A stretch of DNA of 64,000 nt from Pseudomonas sp. H1h (GTDB lineage: Bacteria; Pseudomonadota; Gammaproteobacteria; Pseudomonadales; Pseudomonadaceae): assembly GCF_000633255.1 (NCBI RefSeq), contig NZ_AYMJ01000002.1, positions 124,001 to 188,000 of the forward strand, given 5' to 3'. Both the position numbers and the translations under genes were made by a program. This document shows positions 39,909 through 50,649 of this stretch, in pieces. The notes below the pieces were generated by a model. The model searched no databases and was not told the DNA's origin. It worked only from the letters and a program-made list of their open reading frames with translations. Every line of letters starts with the position of its first letter. Position 1 is the stretch's first letter.

Positions 39909-42740
39909 ATGACCGACTATAAAGCCACGCTAAACCTTCCGGACACCGCCTTCCCAATGAAGGCCGGCCTGCCACAGCGCGAACCGCAGATCCTGCAGCG
40001 CTGGGACAGTATTGGCCTGTACGGAAAGTTGCGCGAGATTGGCAAGGATCGTCCGAAGTTCGTCCTGCACGACGGCCCTCCGTACGCCAACGGCACGATC
40101 CACATCGGTCACGCACTGAACAAGATTCTCAAGGACATGATCATCCGCTCGAAGACCCTGTCGGGCTTCGACGCGCCGTACGTTCCGGGTTGGGACTGCC
40201 ACGGCCTGCCGATCGAGCACAAGGTTGAAGTGACCCACGGCAAGAACCTGGGCGCGGACAAGACCCGCGAGCTGTGCCGTGCCTACGCTACCGAGCAGAT
40301 CGAAGGGCAGAAGTCCGAATTCATCCGTCTGGGTGTGCTGGGCGACTGGGCCAACCCGTACAAGACCATGGACTTCAAGAACGAAGCCGGTGAAATCCGC
40401 GCCTTGGCTGAAATCGTCAAGGGCGGTTTCGTGTTCAAGGGTCTCAAGCCTGTGAACTGGTGCTTCGACTGCGGTTCGGCCCTGGCCGAAGCAGAAGTCG
40501 AGTACGAGAACAAGAAGTCCTCGACCATCGACGTTGCCTTTCCGATCGCTGACGAGGCCAAACTGGCTGCCGCGTTCGGTCTGCCGTCGCTGGACAAGCC
40601 TGCCTCGATCGTGATCTGGACCACCACCCCGTGGACCATCCCGGCCAACCAGGCGCTGAACGTACACCCGGAATTCAACTACGCGCTGGTCGACATCGGT
40701 GACAAGCTGCTGGTGCTGGCTGAAGAGCTGGTTGAAGCCTGCCTGGCGCGCTATGGCGTTGAAGGCTCGGTCATCGCGACCACAACCGGTAAAGAACTGG
40801 AACTGATCAACTTCCGTCACCCGTTCTACGACCGCCTGTCGCCGGTGTACCTGGCTGACTACGTCGAACTGGGCGCCGGCACCGGTGTGGTTCACTCCGC
40901 CCCGGCCTACGGCGTGGACGACTTCGTGACCTGCAAGAAGTACGGCATGGTCAACGACGATATCCTCAATCCGGTGCAGAGCAACGGCGTGTACGTGCCG
41001 TCGCTGGAATTCTTCGGCGGCCAGTTCATCTGGAAGGCCAACCCGGCCATCGTCGACAAGCTGACCGAAGTCGGTGCGTTGATGCACACCACCGTCATCG
41101 AACACAGCTACATGCACTGCTGGCGTCACAAGACCCCGCTGATCTACCGCGCCACCGCGCAGTGGTTCATCGGCATGGACAAAGAGCCAACCAGCGGCGA
41201 CACCCTGCGTGTGCGCTCGCTCAAAGCCATCGAAGACACCAAGTTCGTTCCGGCCTGGGGCCAGGCGCGCCTGCACTCGATGATCGCCAACCGTCCGGAC
41301 TGGTGCATCTCGCGTCAGCGCAACTGGGGCGTGCCAATCCCGTTCTTCCTCAACAAGGAAAGCGGCGAGCTGCACCCACGCACCGTCGAACTGATGGAAG
41401 AAGTTGCCAAGCGCGTTGAAGTCGAAGGCATCGAAGCCTGGTTCAAGATGGACGCTGCCGAGCTGCTCGGCGACGAAGCGCCGCAGTACGACAAGATCAG
41501 CGACACCCTCGACGTCTGGTTCGACTCGGGCACCACGCACTGGCACGTGCTGCGCGGTTCGCACCCGATGGGGCACGAGACCGGTCCACGCGCCGATCTG
41601 TACCTGGAAGGTTCCGACCAACACCGCGGCTGGTTCCATTCGTCGCTGCTGACCGGTTGCGCCATCGACAACCACGCGCCATACCGCGAACTGCTGACCC
41701 ACGGTTTCACCGTCGACGAAGCGGGCCGCAAGATGTCCAAATCGCTGGGCAACGTGATCGCACCGCAGAAAGTCAACGACACCCTGGGCGCCGACATCAT
41801 GCGTCTGTGGGTCGCTTCGACTGACTACTCCGGTGAAATGGCCGTTTCCGACCAGATCCTGCAACGCAGTGCGGACGCCTATCGTCGTATCCGCAACACC
41901 GCACGCTTCCTGCTCTCGAACCTGAGCGGGTTCAACCCGGCCACCGACATCCTGCCGGCTGAAGAAATGCTCGCGCTGGATCGCTGGGCGGTAGACCGCA
42001 CCTTGCTGCTGCAACGTGAGCTGCAAGAGCACTACGGCGAATACCGTTTCTGGAACGTCTACTCCAAGATCCACAACTTCTGCGTGCAGGAGCTGGGTGG
42101 TTTCTACCTCGACATCATCAAGGACCGTCAGTACACCACTGGCGCCAACAGCAAGGCTCGCCGTTCGGCCCAAACCGCGCTGTTCCACATCTCCGAAGCG
42201 CTGGTGCGCTGGATCGCGCCGATCCTCGCCTTCACCGCCGATGAGCTGTGGGAGTACCTGCCAGGCGAGCGTAACGAATCGGTCATGCTCAACACCTGGT
42301 ACGAAGGTTTGACTGAACTGCCGGCCGACGTTGAACTGGGCCGCGACTACTGGGAGCGCGTGATGGCGGTCAAAGTAGCGGTCAACAAAGAGATGGAAAT
42401 CCAGCGTGCGGCCAAAGCCGTCGGTGGCAACCTGCAAGCCGAAGTGACGCTGTACGCCGAAGACGCGCTGAGCGCCGATCTGACCAAGCTGAGCAACGAG
42501 CTGCGCTTTGTTCTGATCACGTCGACCGCCAGTGTTGCGCCTTTTGTCAGCGCGCCTGAAGACGCGGTGGCCACTGAGGTCAGCGGCCTGAAGCTGAAGA
42601 TCGTCAAGTCGGCCTTCCCGAAGTGCGCCCGTTGCTGGCACTGCCGCGAAGACGTCGGCGTGAACCCGGAGCATCCGGAAATCTGCGGTCGTTGCGTCGA
42701 CAACATCAGCGGCGCTGGCGAGGTTCGTCACTATGCCTAA
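39909..42740 (+). CDS. ileS: Isoleucyl-tRNA synthetase
   Basis: 943 residues, the usual type. Class I synthetase motifs HIGH at 65-68 and KMSKS at 608-612 are present, the editing domain (CP1) lies between, with [12 protein letters not shown] near 238. The C-terminal zinc-binding sequence CARCWHC and CGRC (about 900-930) is complete. The gene overlaps lspA by 8 bp and follows ribF by 13 bp, so translation is coupled. This is the bacterial, mupirocin-sensitive form (inference). Confidence 0.98.
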   Translation: MTDYKATLNLPDTAFPMKAGLPQREPQILQRWDSIGLYGKLREIGKDRPKFVLHDGPPYANGTIHIGHALNKILKDMIIRSKTLSGFDAPYVPGWDCHGLPIEHKVEVTHGKNLGADKTRELCRAYATEQIEGQKSEFIRLGVLGDWANPYKTMDFKNEAGEIRALAEIVKGGFVFKGLKPVNWCFDCGSALAEAEVEYENKKSSTIDVAFPIADEAKLAAAFGLPSLDKPASIVIWTTTPWTIPANQALNVHPEFNYALVDIGDKLLVLAEELVEACLARYGVEGSVIATTTGKELELINFRHPFYDRLSPVYLADYVELGAGTGVVHSAPAYGVDDFVTCKKYGMVNDDILNPVQSNGVYVPSLEFFGGQFIWKANPAIVDKLTEVGALMHTTVIEHSYMHCWRHKTPLIYRATAQWFIGMDKEPTSGDTLRVRSLKAIEDTKFVPAWGQARLHSMIANRPDWCISRQRNWGVPIPFFLNKESGELHPRTVELMEEVAKRVEVEGIEAWFKMDAAELLGDEAPQYDKISDTLDVWFDSGTTHWHVLRGSHPMGHETGPRADLYLEGSDQHRGWFHSSLLTGCAIDNHAPYRELLTHGFTVDEAGRKMSKSLGNVIAPQKVNDTLGADIMRLWVASTDYSGEMAVSDQILQRSADAYRRIRNTARFLLSNLSGFNPATDILPAEEMLALDRWAVDRTLLLQRELQEHYGEYRFWNVYSKIHNFCVQELGGFYLDIIKDRQYTTGANSKARRSAQTALFHISEALVRWIAPILAFTADELWEYLPGERNESVMLNTWYEGLTELPADVELGRDYWERVMAVKVAVNKEMEIQRAAKAVGGNLQAEVTLYAEDALSADLTKLSNELRFVLITSTASVAPFVSAPEDAVATEVSGLKLKIVKSAFPKCARCWHCREDVGVNPEHPEICGRCVDNISGAGEVRHYA

Positions 42741-43245
42741 TGCCGTTGGCCGTTTCGGACGGTTGAGCTGGCTGTGGTTGAGCTTGCTGGTTCTGGTCAT
42801 CGACCAGGCCAGCAAGTTCTACTTCGAAAACAAGCTCGAAATGTTCCAGCAGATCGTGATCATTCCTGATTACTTCAGCTGGACCCTGGCTTACAACACC
42901 GGCGCTGCCTTCAGCTTCCTGGCTGACAGCTCCGGCTGGCAGCGCTGGCTGTTCGCCCTGATTGCGATCGTGGTCAGTGCGGTGCTGGTGGTCTGGCTCA
43001 AGCGCCTGGGGCGCAACGATACCTGGCTGGCCGTCGCCTTGGCGCTGGTGCTGGGCGGTGCGCTGGGCAATCTGTACGACCGCATTGCCCTGGGCCATGT
43101 GATCGACTTCATTCTGGTGCACTGGCAGAACCGCTGGTACTTCCCGGCGTTCAACTTTGCCGACAGCGCCATCAGCGTAGGCGCGGTGATGCTGGCACTG
43201 GACATGTTCAAAAGTAAAAAAACCGGAGAAGCCGTTCATGACTGA
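42733..43245 (+). CDS. lspA: Lipoprotein signal peptidase
   Basis: 170 residues. An inner-membrane aspartyl protease with four helices that cleaves lipoprotein signal peptides. The catalytic aspartates are in [15 protein letters not shown] and FNFADSAI; the conserved VIDQASKFY start is present. It overlaps both neighbours by 8 bp. Confidence 0.97.
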   Translation: MPNAVGRFGRLSWLWLSLLVLVIDQASKFYFENKLEMFQQIVIIPDYFSWTLAYNTGAAFSFLADSSGWQRWLFALIAIVVSAVLVVWLKRLGRNDTWLAVALALVLGGALGNLYDRIALGHVIDFILVHWQNRWYFPAFNFADSAISVGAVMLALDMFKSKKTGEAVHD

Positions 43246-43690
43246 ACAGGTATTGGCTGAGCAACGCATCGGCCAGAACACGGAAGTCACCTTGCACTTT
43301 GCATTGCGCCTGGAGAACGGCGACACGGTCGACAGCACCTTCGACAAGGCCCCGGCGACCTTCAAGGTCGGCGACGGTAATCTGCTGCCGGGCTTCGAAG
43401 CCGCGCTGTTCGGCTTCAAGGCCGGCGACAAGCGCACGCTGACCGTCGAGCCGGAAAACGCTTTCGGCCAGCCGAACCCGCAGAACGTGCAGATCATTCC
43501 GCGTTCGCAGTTCGTCGACATGGAGCTGTCGCCGGGTTTGCTGGTGATCTTCAACGATGCGGCCAATACTGAGCTGCCGGGTGTGGTGAAAGAGTTCGAC
43601 GACACGCAAGTGACCATCGACTTCAACCACCCGCTGGCCGGCAAGACGCTGACCTTTGACGTCGAGATCATCAACGTCAAAGCGCTGTAA
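43238..43690 (+). CDS. fkpB: SlpA/FkpB FKBP-type prolyl isomerase
   Basis: 150 residues, with the FKBP/IF (SlyD-like) architecture. FKBP segment [26 protein letters not shown], the insert-in-flap region [18 protein letters not shown] and a closing [12 protein letters not shown] are visible. No His-rich SlyD tail is present, so it is SlpA (FkpB). It starts inside the lspA stop and ends the operon, followed by a REPIN. Confidence 0.95.
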   Translation: MTEQVLAEQRIGQNTEVTLHFALRLENGDTVDSTFDKAPATFKVGDGNLLPGFEAALFGFKAGDKRTLTVEPENAFGQPNPQNVQIIPRSQFVDMELSPGLLVIFNDAANTELPGVVKEFDDTQVTIDFNHPLAGKTLTFDVEIINVKAL

Positions 43691-43711
43691 CTGACCATAC
43701 GTGGTCAAAAA

Positions 43712-43801
43712 TGTGGGAGCGGGCTTGCTCGCGAATGCTGACTGACATTCAACATCGATGTTGTCTGACTTATCGCTTTCGCGAGCAAGCCCGCTCCCAC
43801 A
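43712..43801. repeat. REPIN
   Basis: TGTGGGAGCGGGCTTGCTCG and its inverse about 45 bases apart, between fkpB and ispH. Its hairpin may end or protect the operon transcript. Confidence 0.93.
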
Positions 43802-43845
43802 GTCGTTATTCACTGTTTTTTCGCGCGCAAGACACGAGGCACAGC

Positions 43846-44790
43846 ATGCAAATCAAACTCGCCAACCCCCGTGGCTTCTGCGCCGGCGTGGACCGGGCGA
43901 TCGAAATCGTCAACCGTGCCCTGGAAGTCTTCGGGCCGCCGATCTACGTGCGTCATGAAGTGGTGCACAACAAGTTTGTTGTCGAAGACCTGCGCAGTCG
44001 CGGGGCGATCTTTGTCGAAGAACTGGATCAGGTGCCGGACGACGTCATCGTAATCTTCAGTGCGCATGGCGTATCCCAGGCCGTGCGTACCGAGGCTGCA
44101 GGCCGTGGCCTGAAAGTCTTCGACGCCACTTGCCCATTGGTCACCAAAGTGCACATCGAAGTCGCGAAATACAGCCGCGACGGCCGCGAATGCATCCTGA
44201 TCGGCCACGCCGGTCACCCGGAAGTCGAAGGCACCATGGGCCAGTACGACGCCAGCAATGGCGGCGCGATCTACCTCGTCGAAGACGAGAAAGACGTCGC
44301 CGAGTTGCAGGTACACAACCCGGAGAAACTGGCGTTTGTTACCCAGACGACCCTGTCGATGGACGACACCAGCCGAGTCATCGATGCCCTGCGTTCGCGC
44401 TTCCCGGCCATCGGCGGTCCGCGCAAGGACGACATCTGCTATGCCACGCAAAATCGTCAGGACGCGGTCAAGCAACTGGCCGACGAATGCGATGTAGTGT
44501 TGGTGGTGGGCAGCCCGAACAGCTCCAACTCCAATCGCTTGCGAGAGCTGGCCGAGCGCATGGCGACGCCTGCCTACCTGATCGACGGTGCCGAAGACCT
44601 GCAGAAGAGTTGGTTCGATGGTGTCGAGCGTATCGGTATCACCGCCGGTGCTTCCGCGCCGGAAGTGCTGGTGCGCGGCGTGATCCAGCAATTGCAGGCG
44701 TGGGGCGCGACCGGTGCCGATGAACTGGCCGGACGCGAAGAGAACATCACGTTCTCGATGCCGAAAGAACTGCGCGTTCGCTCGATTTGA
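43846..44790 (+). CDS. ispH: 4-hydroxy-3-methylbut-2-enyl diphosphate reductase
   Basis: 314 residues. The last step of the MEP isoprenoid pathway, using a [4Fe-4S] cluster. The cluster cysteines C12 ([10 protein letters not shown]), C96 ([11 protein letters not shown]) and about C198 ([11 protein letters not shown]) are present, as are the [10 protein letters not shown] and TTLSMDDT motifs. The ATG at 43846 gives the conserved [12 protein letters not shown]. Its 3' end overlaps the convergent fimT by 44 bp. Confidence 0.97.
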   Translation: MQIKLANPRGFCAGVDRAIEIVNRALEVFGPPIYVRHEVVHNKFVVEDLRSRGAIFVEELDQVPDDVIVIFSAHGVSQAVRTEAAGRGLKVFDATCPLVTKVHIEVAKYSRDGRECILIGHAGHPEVEGTMGQYDASNGGAIYLVEDEKDVAELQVHNPEKLAFVTQTTLSMDDTSRVIDALRSRFPAIGGPRKDDICYATQNRQDAVKQLADECDVVLVVGSPNSSNSNRLRELAERMATPAYLIDGAEDLQKSWFDGVERIGITAGASAPEVLVRGVIQQLQAWGATGADELAGREENITFSMPKELRVRSI

Positions 44791-45316
44791 CGCTTTTCGC
44801 TTTCTCGCACAGCGCCTGTCCGGTTTTTTCCCGGGTCAGGCGCACCCGACCGGTCGCCGCCAGCACCACCTGGAGTTGGCTGACCGGCTCGTGTGCCGAG
44901 CAGAGATGTAACGTTCCTGCCTGAAATGCCCGCCCGGGCATCAGCGGTTGCCCCAGACCGCTGAACCGCACGTAACGACTCACCGCCCAATTGCCGACAA
45001 TCGGTATTCGCGCATCACTTGCCTGTTCCTGTAGCAGGGGATTGTCGCGGTCCTGCGGTCCTTTGCCGCTGATGTCCAGAATGATTCGCCAGCCCTGACT
45101 CCAGTCGCCGTCGATGCTGTGGATCACCACGTTCTGATTGCGTGTGATGGCTTGCGTGCGGGCATTGCGAATGCCGTCGAGCAACGACTGGGCCGCCTGG
45201 TCACGATGAGTCGATTCGGTGAAGGCGGCAAACGCCGGACTGACCAGTGCCAGAACAATCGCGCCAATCGCCAGTCCCATAAGCAATTCAATCAGACTGA
45301 AACCCTGTTGCGGCAT
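44747..45316 (-). CDS. fimT: Type IV pilus minor pilin FimT-like
   Basis: 189 residues. Prepilin signal MPQQG cut before [13 protein letters not shown], with Glu5 of the mature protein present. FimT-like pilins have been linked to DNA uptake in other bacteria. The start at 45316 follows GGAGGAAG. The last 44 bp lie inside ispH, encoding a basic tail ([13 protein letters not shown]) that is unlikely to be conserved. It faces away from fimU; in PAO1, as I recall, fimT and fimU run in the same direction. Confidence 0.87.
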   Translation of the reverse strand: MPQQGFSLIELLMGLAIGAIVLALVSPAFAAFTESTHRDQAAQSLLDGIRNARTQAITRNQNVVIHSIDGDWSQGWRIILDISGKGPQDRDNPLLQEQASDARIPIVGNWAVSRYVRFSGLGQPLMPGRAFQAGTLHLCSAHEPVSQLQVVLAATGRVRLTREKTGQALCEKAKSVKSSERAVLSASRT

Positions 45317-45374
45317 GAACACTTCCTCCCTGAAGCATGAGGCCAGACGCAATCCTCGCGCCGGGCAGGGCAAA

Positions 45375-45396
45375 TCAACCGGCGCAGGCCGGTTGA
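45375..45396. promoter_or_regulatory. Inverted repeat in the fimT-fimU divergent promoter region
   Basis: TCAACCGGC (45375-45383) pairs with GCCGGTTGA (45388-45396) around 4 bases. It lies midway between the two divergent pilin starts, so it is a candidate operator, though it could also be a leader hairpin. Confidence 0.5.
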
Positions 45397-45446
45397 ATGT
45401 TCTAGTTTGTAGAGGCAGGTATAGCCGACGGCAACGGAGGGCATCG

Positions 45447-45920
45447 ATGAATCATCGTACAAAAGGTTTCACGCTGCCCGAACTGCTGGCCGCGGTCGCC
45501 GTGTTGGTGATCCTCATCACCCTGGCGGTGCCGGGGTTCACCCGTTCGATCCAGAGCAGCAAGGCCGACACCGAAATGGGCGACCTGCAACGCGCCATCA
45601 ACTATGCGCGGCTGGAGGCGATCGATCGCGGCGTGGTCACGCGGCTGCGGCCGAGCGCCGGTGGCAGCGTGTGGACCGGCGAGTTGTCGGTCTACGACAG
45701 TACTGGCACACCGGCCAATGTATTGCGGGTTGTTCCAGCGATGAGCAGCGGCGCCACTCTGACGCTACCCTCAGGAGTGACCGCGCTGGATTTCAACAAT
45801 CTGGGCGGTCTGGCGGCACCGTCGACGGCGGTGGTCATCAGTTACGTGCTGGGAACGCAAAGCAGGACGCTGAACGTGTGTCTGAACGGACGAATTCAAC
45901 TGGGTGGAAGTTGCGGATGA
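45447..45920 (+). CDS. fimU: Minor pilin FimU
   Basis: 157 residues. Prepilin leader MNHRTKG before FTLPELLAAVAVLVILITLAVPGF, with Glu5 present. Along with PilV, PilW, PilX and PilE it forms the tip complex that starts pilus assembly. CGGAGG lies 6 bases before the ATG. Its TGA overlaps the pilV ATG (ATGA), so expression is translationally coupled. First gene of the operon fimU-pilV-pilW-pilX-pilY1-pilE. Confidence 0.93.
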   Translation: MNHRTKGFTLPELLAAVAVLVILITLAVPGFTRSIQSSKADTEMGDLQRAINYARLEAIDRGVVTRLRPSAGGSVWTGELSVYDSTGTPANVLRVVPAMSSGATLTLPSGVTALDFNNLGGLAAPSTAVVISYVLGTQSRTLNVCLNGRIQLGGSCG

Positions 45921-46366
45921 GGGCAGGGAGTACGCAAGCACAGGAGGGCATGTCGCTGATCGAAGTACTGGTCGCGTTGCTGATTCTGACTGTCGGAATA
46001 TTGGGCGCGGCAGCCGTTCAACTGAATGCGCTGAAGTACACCGACAGCTCGCGGATGACCAGCCAGGCGAGCTTCATCGCCTACGACATGATGGACCGCA
46101 TCCGCGCCAACGCTGCCGCCGATTACACGGTCACGCCGCCGACTTCGGGCAACCTCAGTGTCGCCCGCGATCAGGACCTTTACGACTTCACCACCAACAT
46201 CGTCAATTTCGGCGGGCCGACCGCCACCGGCACCATCACCCTCAATCAGCGGGTGTACACCATCACCATCAACTGGAATGACTCACGGGCCGCGAATGCC
46301 ACGGGCACCACGCGCAGTTTCGTCCTGAGCAGTCGTGCCACGGTCGATCCGGTGGCCACGCCATGA
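45917..46366 (+). CDS. pilV: Minor pilin PilV
   Basis: 149 residues. Leader ends at EG before MSLIEVLVALLILTVGILG, with Glu5. Its ATG overlaps the fimU stop and its stop overlaps the pilW ATG, each 4 bp. No ribosome site of its own is needed for coupling. The C-terminal domain (IRANAAADY onward) is the typical PilV globular part. Confidence 0.93.
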   Translation: MRAGSTQAQEGMSLIEVLVALLILTVGILGAAAVQLNALKYTDSSRMTSQASFIAYDMMDRIRANAAADYTVTPPTSGNLSVARDQDLYDFTTNIVNFGGPTATGTITLNQRVYTITINWNDSRAANATGTTRSFVLSSRATVDPVATP

Positions 46367-47076
46367 AGCATTCCAACCGTGGTTTCGGCCTGATCGAAAT
46401 GCTCATCGCCCTGGCGCTCGGGCTGATCGTGGTGCTGGGTGTGGTGCAGACGTTCCTCGCCGCGAAAAACACCTACGTCAGCCAGAACACGGCGGCAGCG
46501 ATGCAGGAAGACGCACGTTTTGTGCTGAGCAAGATGATTCAGGAACTGCGCATGGTCGGCATGTTCGGCTGCCTTGGCACCATTACCGACGCGAGTTCTG
46601 CGGGGGATTTCAATGCGGCGCAGATCACCCCGATCAGTTGGGACAACAGCAACCTCAAGCTGACCCTGGTCACCGCCGATGTTGGCGGCAATGGCGGCAC
46701 ACCAACGTGGACGGTGGTCTCCGATTGCCGTAACAGCGCCACGGCCTATACCGGGCTGCGGGCCGCAGCGAGCGGGCAGGTCGCCTTTCCAATCCGCCGT
46801 TTGATCTACAGCTTCAGCAACAACCAGATCCTCATGGGCACCGGCAGCGGCACCCCGGCCCAACAAGTGTTGGTGAACAACGTCAGTACGTTCACCGTCA
46901 TGTTCGGTCTGGCCACGTCCGCCACCGATGTCGCGGCGTCCTCTTACAGCAGCAACCCCAGCGATCCGGCGCGTATCCGCAGTGTGCGTTTGAGCCTGAC
47001 CCTCACCGACCCGAACAACCGGGTGGCCAATCAAACCTTCAACGTGGTTGCCGCTTTGCGCAACCGCTTGCAGTGA
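46363..47076 (+). CDS. pilW: Minor pilin PilW
   Basis: 237 residues. Leader MKHSNRG before FGLIEMLIALALGLIVVLG, Glu5 present. The large globular domain contains paired Cys (MFGCLGT and VSDCRNSA), probably a disulphide. It overlaps pilV and pilX by 4 bp. PilW is part of the tip complex with PilY1. Confidence 0.93.
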   Translation: MKHSNRGFGLIEMLIALALGLIVVLGVVQTFLAAKNTYVSQNTAAAMQEDARFVLSKMIQELRMVGMFGCLGTITDASSAGDFNAAQITPISWDNSNLKLTLVTADVGGNGGTPTWTVVSDCRNSATAYTGLRAAASGQVAFPIRRLIYSFSNNQILMGTGSGTPAQQVLVNNVSTFTVMFGLATSATDVAASSYSSNPSDPARIRSVRLSLTLTDPNNRVANQTFNVVAALRNRLQ

Positions 47077-47087
47077 GGGCCGAGACG

Positions 47088-47567
47088 ATGAGGATTTCTT
47101 TGCACCAGAGGCAAGCGCAACGCGGCATGGTGCTGCTGGTCAGTCTGGTGTTCCTGTTATTGCTGACACTGGTCGGGCTGTCTTCGATGCAGAGCGCCAA
47201 CCTGCAGGAAAAAATGGCCGGCAGTGTCAGTTTGCGCAATCAGTCGTTCCAGACTGCCGAGGCCGCGCTGCGTATCGGGGAAAGTGCGGTGCAGCTCGAC
47301 AGTTATTCGCTGGCGGTGTGCGCCAACGCCACACAGTGTGCGCCGCCGGCCGAGTCTTCGCTGGTCAGCGCAGCAGGGCTGAACTCGACCTCGGGGGTGA
47401 CGTGGATCGCCGCCGGCAACGGCTTCTACGGTGTACAGAACATCGGCACTACCCTGACGGCGGTGAACGTGCCGAGCAACACCTCGGCCACGCTGTATCG
47501 GGTCACCGCGGTCGGTATCGCCGGCACTTCGCGCAGTGTGGTGGAGAGTGTCTATGCGAAGTATTGA
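47088..47567 (+). CDS. pilX: Minor pilin PilX
   Basis: 159 residues from the ATG at 47088, which has GAGG 9 bases upstream; a GTG at 47073 overlapping the pilW stop is an alternative. Leader ends at RG before MVLLVSLVFLLLLTLVGLSSM; PilX naturally lacks the Glu5 of other pilins, so its absence is not a defect. It is shorter than P. aeruginosa PilX (about 195). The 3' end overlaps pilY1 by 14 bp. Confidence 0.9.
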   Translation: MRISLHQRQAQRGMVLLVSLVFLLLLTLVGLSSMQSANLQEKMAGSVSLRNQSFQTAEAALRIGESAVQLDSYSLAVCANATQCAPPAESSLVSAAGLNSTSGVTWIAAGNGFYGVQNIGTTLTAVNVPSNTSATLYRVTAVGIAGTSRSVVESVYAKY

Positions 47568-50500
47568 GCGCTGCTGGACTCTGTTGACGGGCCTGCTGCT
47601 GGGGTTGTATCTGGCGGCGCCGGCGTATGCGTTCACCCCGTCTGATTCGCCACTCCTGAGTGCGGCGGCGGTTCCGCCCAACGTGATGTTGTTGATTGAT
47701 GATTCCGGCAGTATGAACAGCATCATTTACGCGACGGGATTCGATCCGAACGTCACTCGCACACCAGCCCGGCAATGTAACGCCTTGCTCGGGCTGTGCC
47801 TGAGTTCGACGGCCATCACCGGGGACCCGGTGTTTCTCTCGAATCTGCCGACCGCTGGTTGCTCCGGCGGCGCCTTTGCCTTCTACAACAACAGCCTGGT
47901 GCCGCAGTGCCTGAAGCTGCCGGACCCGGTCGGCAGCGGCAACACGCGCTACACCGGGGACTACATCGCCTATCTGGTCGGGTTGGCGAATGGCAGCAAC
48001 CGCGACTTCACCACGGGCTCGATCCCCAATGACTACCGGATCAACGTCGCGCGCAATGTGTCCAACGCCCTGGTCGCCAGTAACCGTACCTTGCGCATCG
48101 GTCTGTCGACCTTCAATCCGGTGACCAGCAACAACCCCGGCAATGGCGGTTATATCGCCCGTGCCATCAGCGACCTGTCGCCGGTCTCCGGCAGCGTGAC
48201 CCAGGCGCAGGCCGACGCCAACTACAACGCACTGATTTCTTCGATCAACGCGCTGGGTGCCGTGGCCAACACGCCGCTGGCGGAAACCTATTATGAAATC
48301 ACCCGCTACATGCGCGGCATGGCGCCCTACTACAACAGCACACCAACCACTTACACCAGTCCGATCCAGTACCGCTGCCAGAAAAACTACGGCGTGGTGA
48401 TCACCGATGGCCTGCCGACCTACGACCGCACCTTTCCGAGTAACGACCCGCTGGGCGGCAGTCGTCTGCCGAACTGGGATGGCATCAACAATGACGGCAA
48501 CAACCTCAATGGCGACAACGAAGGGGACACGTTGTACCTGGATGACATCGCCAAGTTCGCGTTCGACATCGACATGCGTTCGACAGGCACTGACCTCGCC
48601 GGCAAGAGCTGGAGCTCGGCGGATTTTCCCAAACAGAACATGAACACCTACACCGTCGGGTTCACGGCCGACAACGACATGCTCTCGGATGCCGCCAGCT
48701 ATGGGCAAGGCAAGTATTACCAGGCGACCGACAGCACTGGCCTCAATACCGCACTGTCCTCGGCGCTGAGCGACATCACCTCCAAGGCCGGCTCAGGTGG
48801 TAGTGGCGTTACCAGCGGCACCACGCTGGCCAGTGGCACCAGTTATTTCCAGACCAGCTACGACCCCAAGGACTGGCGTGGCACGATCAAATCCTTCGGT
48901 TTCACCGCGGCCGGCGTGGTGAATACTTCGGTAGCCTTGTGGACCACCGACACCACCATCGTTCCGGGCGCCACTGCGCCGATCTATCAAGCGTGGAACA
49001 CCACCACCAACACCGCCATAACCCTGGCCTACGGCAATTTTTCTGCTGCCCAGCAGACCTCGCTCAGTCAGAGCCTGCCCACCGGCATCAGCGGCAGTGA
49101 TCTGGTGGAGTGGAGCAAGGGCACCAACAAGAGCGGCCTGAGGGTGCGCAGCGTATTGCTCGGAGACATCATCAACTCGCCGCTGGTGCTGGCTTCGCCC
49201 AGCGACAAAACCGCTTCCGACCTGTCGGGTGACACCACCTACACCACTTACCTGACCACCAAAGCGGCAAACATGAACCCCAGCCTGGTGGTGAATGCCA
49301 ATGACGGCTTCGTCAACGTGATCAACTCGGCCAACGGCACCCGGCGCTATGCCTACATGCCTTCCAGTGTGCTGCCGTCGCTGCGGCTGATTGCCGACCC
49401 TGCTTACATCAACGGCGTCAGCCACAAGTTTCTGGTGGACGGTCAGGTCGCTGTGTATGACGCGCAACTCAATAACGCTTGGAAAACCCTGGCCATTGGT
49501 GGCTCCGGTGCCGGCGGCAAGACCTTCTATGCATTGCAGCTGTTCGACGCCTCGGCCGGCAATGTGCTCAGTGCCCTGTGGGAGGTCAGCGCACCCGCCA
49601 CCGCCAACATTGCCAATGCCTTTAATGATCTGGGTTACGCCTATGCACGGCCGGAAGTGGCACGCTTGGCCGACGGCCGCTGGGCAGCGTTCATCGCCAA
49701 TGGTTATGGCAGCAACTCGGGTGTGGCGGCGTTGTATGTGCTGGATGTGCGTGACGGTTCGCTGATCAAGAAAATCGTGATCGACAGCACCGAAACCACC
49801 AATGGCCTGTCGTCGGTCAAGCTCAAGGTCAACTCCTCGAACGTGGTGCAGGCTGCCTACGGTGGAGATTTGAAAGGGCGCTTGTGGAAATTCGACCTCA
49901 GCGCGACCACGACCGACAGCTGGGGTGTGGCATTTTCCGGCAAGCCGTTGTTCACCACGGCCGGCGGGGCGACTCAGCCGATCACGGCGCAGCCGCTGTT
50001 GGCGGACAATGCGCTGGGGGGCAAACAGGTATTCGTCGGCACCGGAAAATTCAACGAAACAGCCGATAAGACCAACAAGGATCTGCAGGCGTTTTATTCG
50101 GTGTGGGACGCCGACGGCGGTTCCGGCCAACTGACCGTCAGCAGTCTGCAGGCGCAGGCGGTGACCGGGGTGTTCACCGGTAGTTCAGGACAATATGCCA
50201 CGACCACTCAGAACGACACGACCTATCCGGCAGAGAAGGGGTGGTATCTGCCGCTCGTGTATAACAACGCGTTGGTCGGTGAGCGGGTGATCAATCAGGC
50301 CAGCCTGGTGCTCGGACGCATTTTGTTTACGACTGCGGGAGTTGACACCACCGACCCGTGTGCCAGTTTCGGTACGGGCAAACTGGTCGAACTCGATGCG
50401 TTCGGCGGTAAGATGCTCAACTACGCGGTGCTCGATACTAACGGGGATGGTGTGGTCGACAGTAACGACACGATTTCCAGTGGTGTGATATTTACGGGCG

Positions 50501-50634
50501 GCATTCCAACCCTGAATGCCATCGTCAATGGCGCGACGCGCAAGATAGTCAACGATTCCAGCGGCAACATCACCACTCTGGTGGAAAAGGGTGGCGGTGG
50601 CAGCCGTCGTATCATGTGGCGACAAATACAGTAA
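47554..50634 (+). CDS. pilY1: Pilus tip adhesin and mechanosensor PilY1
   Basis: 1026 residues, shorter than PAO1 PilY1 (about 1161). A signal peptide at 1-26 is followed by a vWA-like domain with the MIDAS DDSGS at 49-53 (DxSxS). The C-terminal beta-propeller half begins near residue 520 and carries the calcium-binding loop DTNGDGVVDSND near 961-972. PilY1 sits at the pilus tip, binds surfaces and activates c-di-GMP signalling. GGAGAG precedes the ATG. Its vWA domain is less Cys-rich than in P. aeruginosa, so surface sensing may differ (inference). Confidence 0.93.
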   Translation: MRSIERCWTLLTGLLLGLYLAAPAYAFTPSDSPLLSAAAVPPNVMLLIDDSGSMNSIIYATGFDPNVTRTPARQCNALLGLCLSSTAITGDPVFLSNLPTAGCSGGAFAFYNNSLVPQCLKLPDPVGSGNTRYTGDYIAYLVGLANGSNRDFTTGSIPNDYRINVARNVSNALVASNRTLRIGLSTFNPVTSNNPGNGGYIARAISDLSPVSGSVTQAQADANYNALISSINALGAVANTPLAETYYEITRYMRGMAPYYNSTPTTYTSPIQYRCQKNYGVVITDGLPTYDRTFPSNDPLGGSRLPNWDGINNDGNNLNGDNEGDTLYLDDIAKFAFDIDMRSTGTDLAGKSWSSADFPKQNMNTYTVGFTADNDMLSDAASYGQGKYYQATDSTGLNTALSSALSDITSKAGSGGSGVTSGTTLASGTSYFQTSYDPKDWRGTIKSFGFTAAGVVNTSVALWTTDTTIVPGATAPIYQAWNTTTNTAITLAYGNFSAAQQTSLSQSLPTGISGSDLVEWSKGTNKSGLRVRSVLLGDIINSPLVLASPSDKTASDLSGDTTYTTYLTTKAANMNPSLVVNANDGFVNVINSANGTRRYAYMPSSVLPSLRLIADPAYINGVSHKFLVDGQVAVYDAQLNNAWKTLAIGGSGAGGKTFYALQLFDASAGNVLSALWEVSAPATANIANAFNDLGYAYARPEVARLADGRWAAFIANGYGSNSGVAALYVLDVRDGSLIKKIVIDSTETTNGLSSVKLKVNSSNVVQAAYGGDLKGRLWKFDLSATTTDSWGVAFSGKPLFTTAGGATQPITAQPLLADNALGGKQVFVGTGKFNETADKTNKDLQAFYSVWDADGGSGQLTVSSLQAQAVTGVFTGSSGQYATTTQNDTTYPAEKGWYLPLVYNNALVGERVINQASLVLGRILFTTAGVDTTDPCASFGTGKLVELDAFGGKMLNYAVLDTNGDGVVDSNDTISSGVIFTGGIPTLNAIVNGATRKIVNDSSGNITTLVEKGGGGSRRIMWRQIQ

Positions 50635-50649
50635 GTGAGAGTTTGAGGC

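Noticed and set aside
39930..42815. 961-codon open frame antisense to ileS
   Set aside because: Same reason: shadow of the high-GC ileS coding sequence with no recognisable protein features.
47088..47567. pilX as a damaged pilin because Glu5 is missing
   Set aside because: PilX naturally has a hydrophobic residue at that position; the frame and length are otherwise fine.
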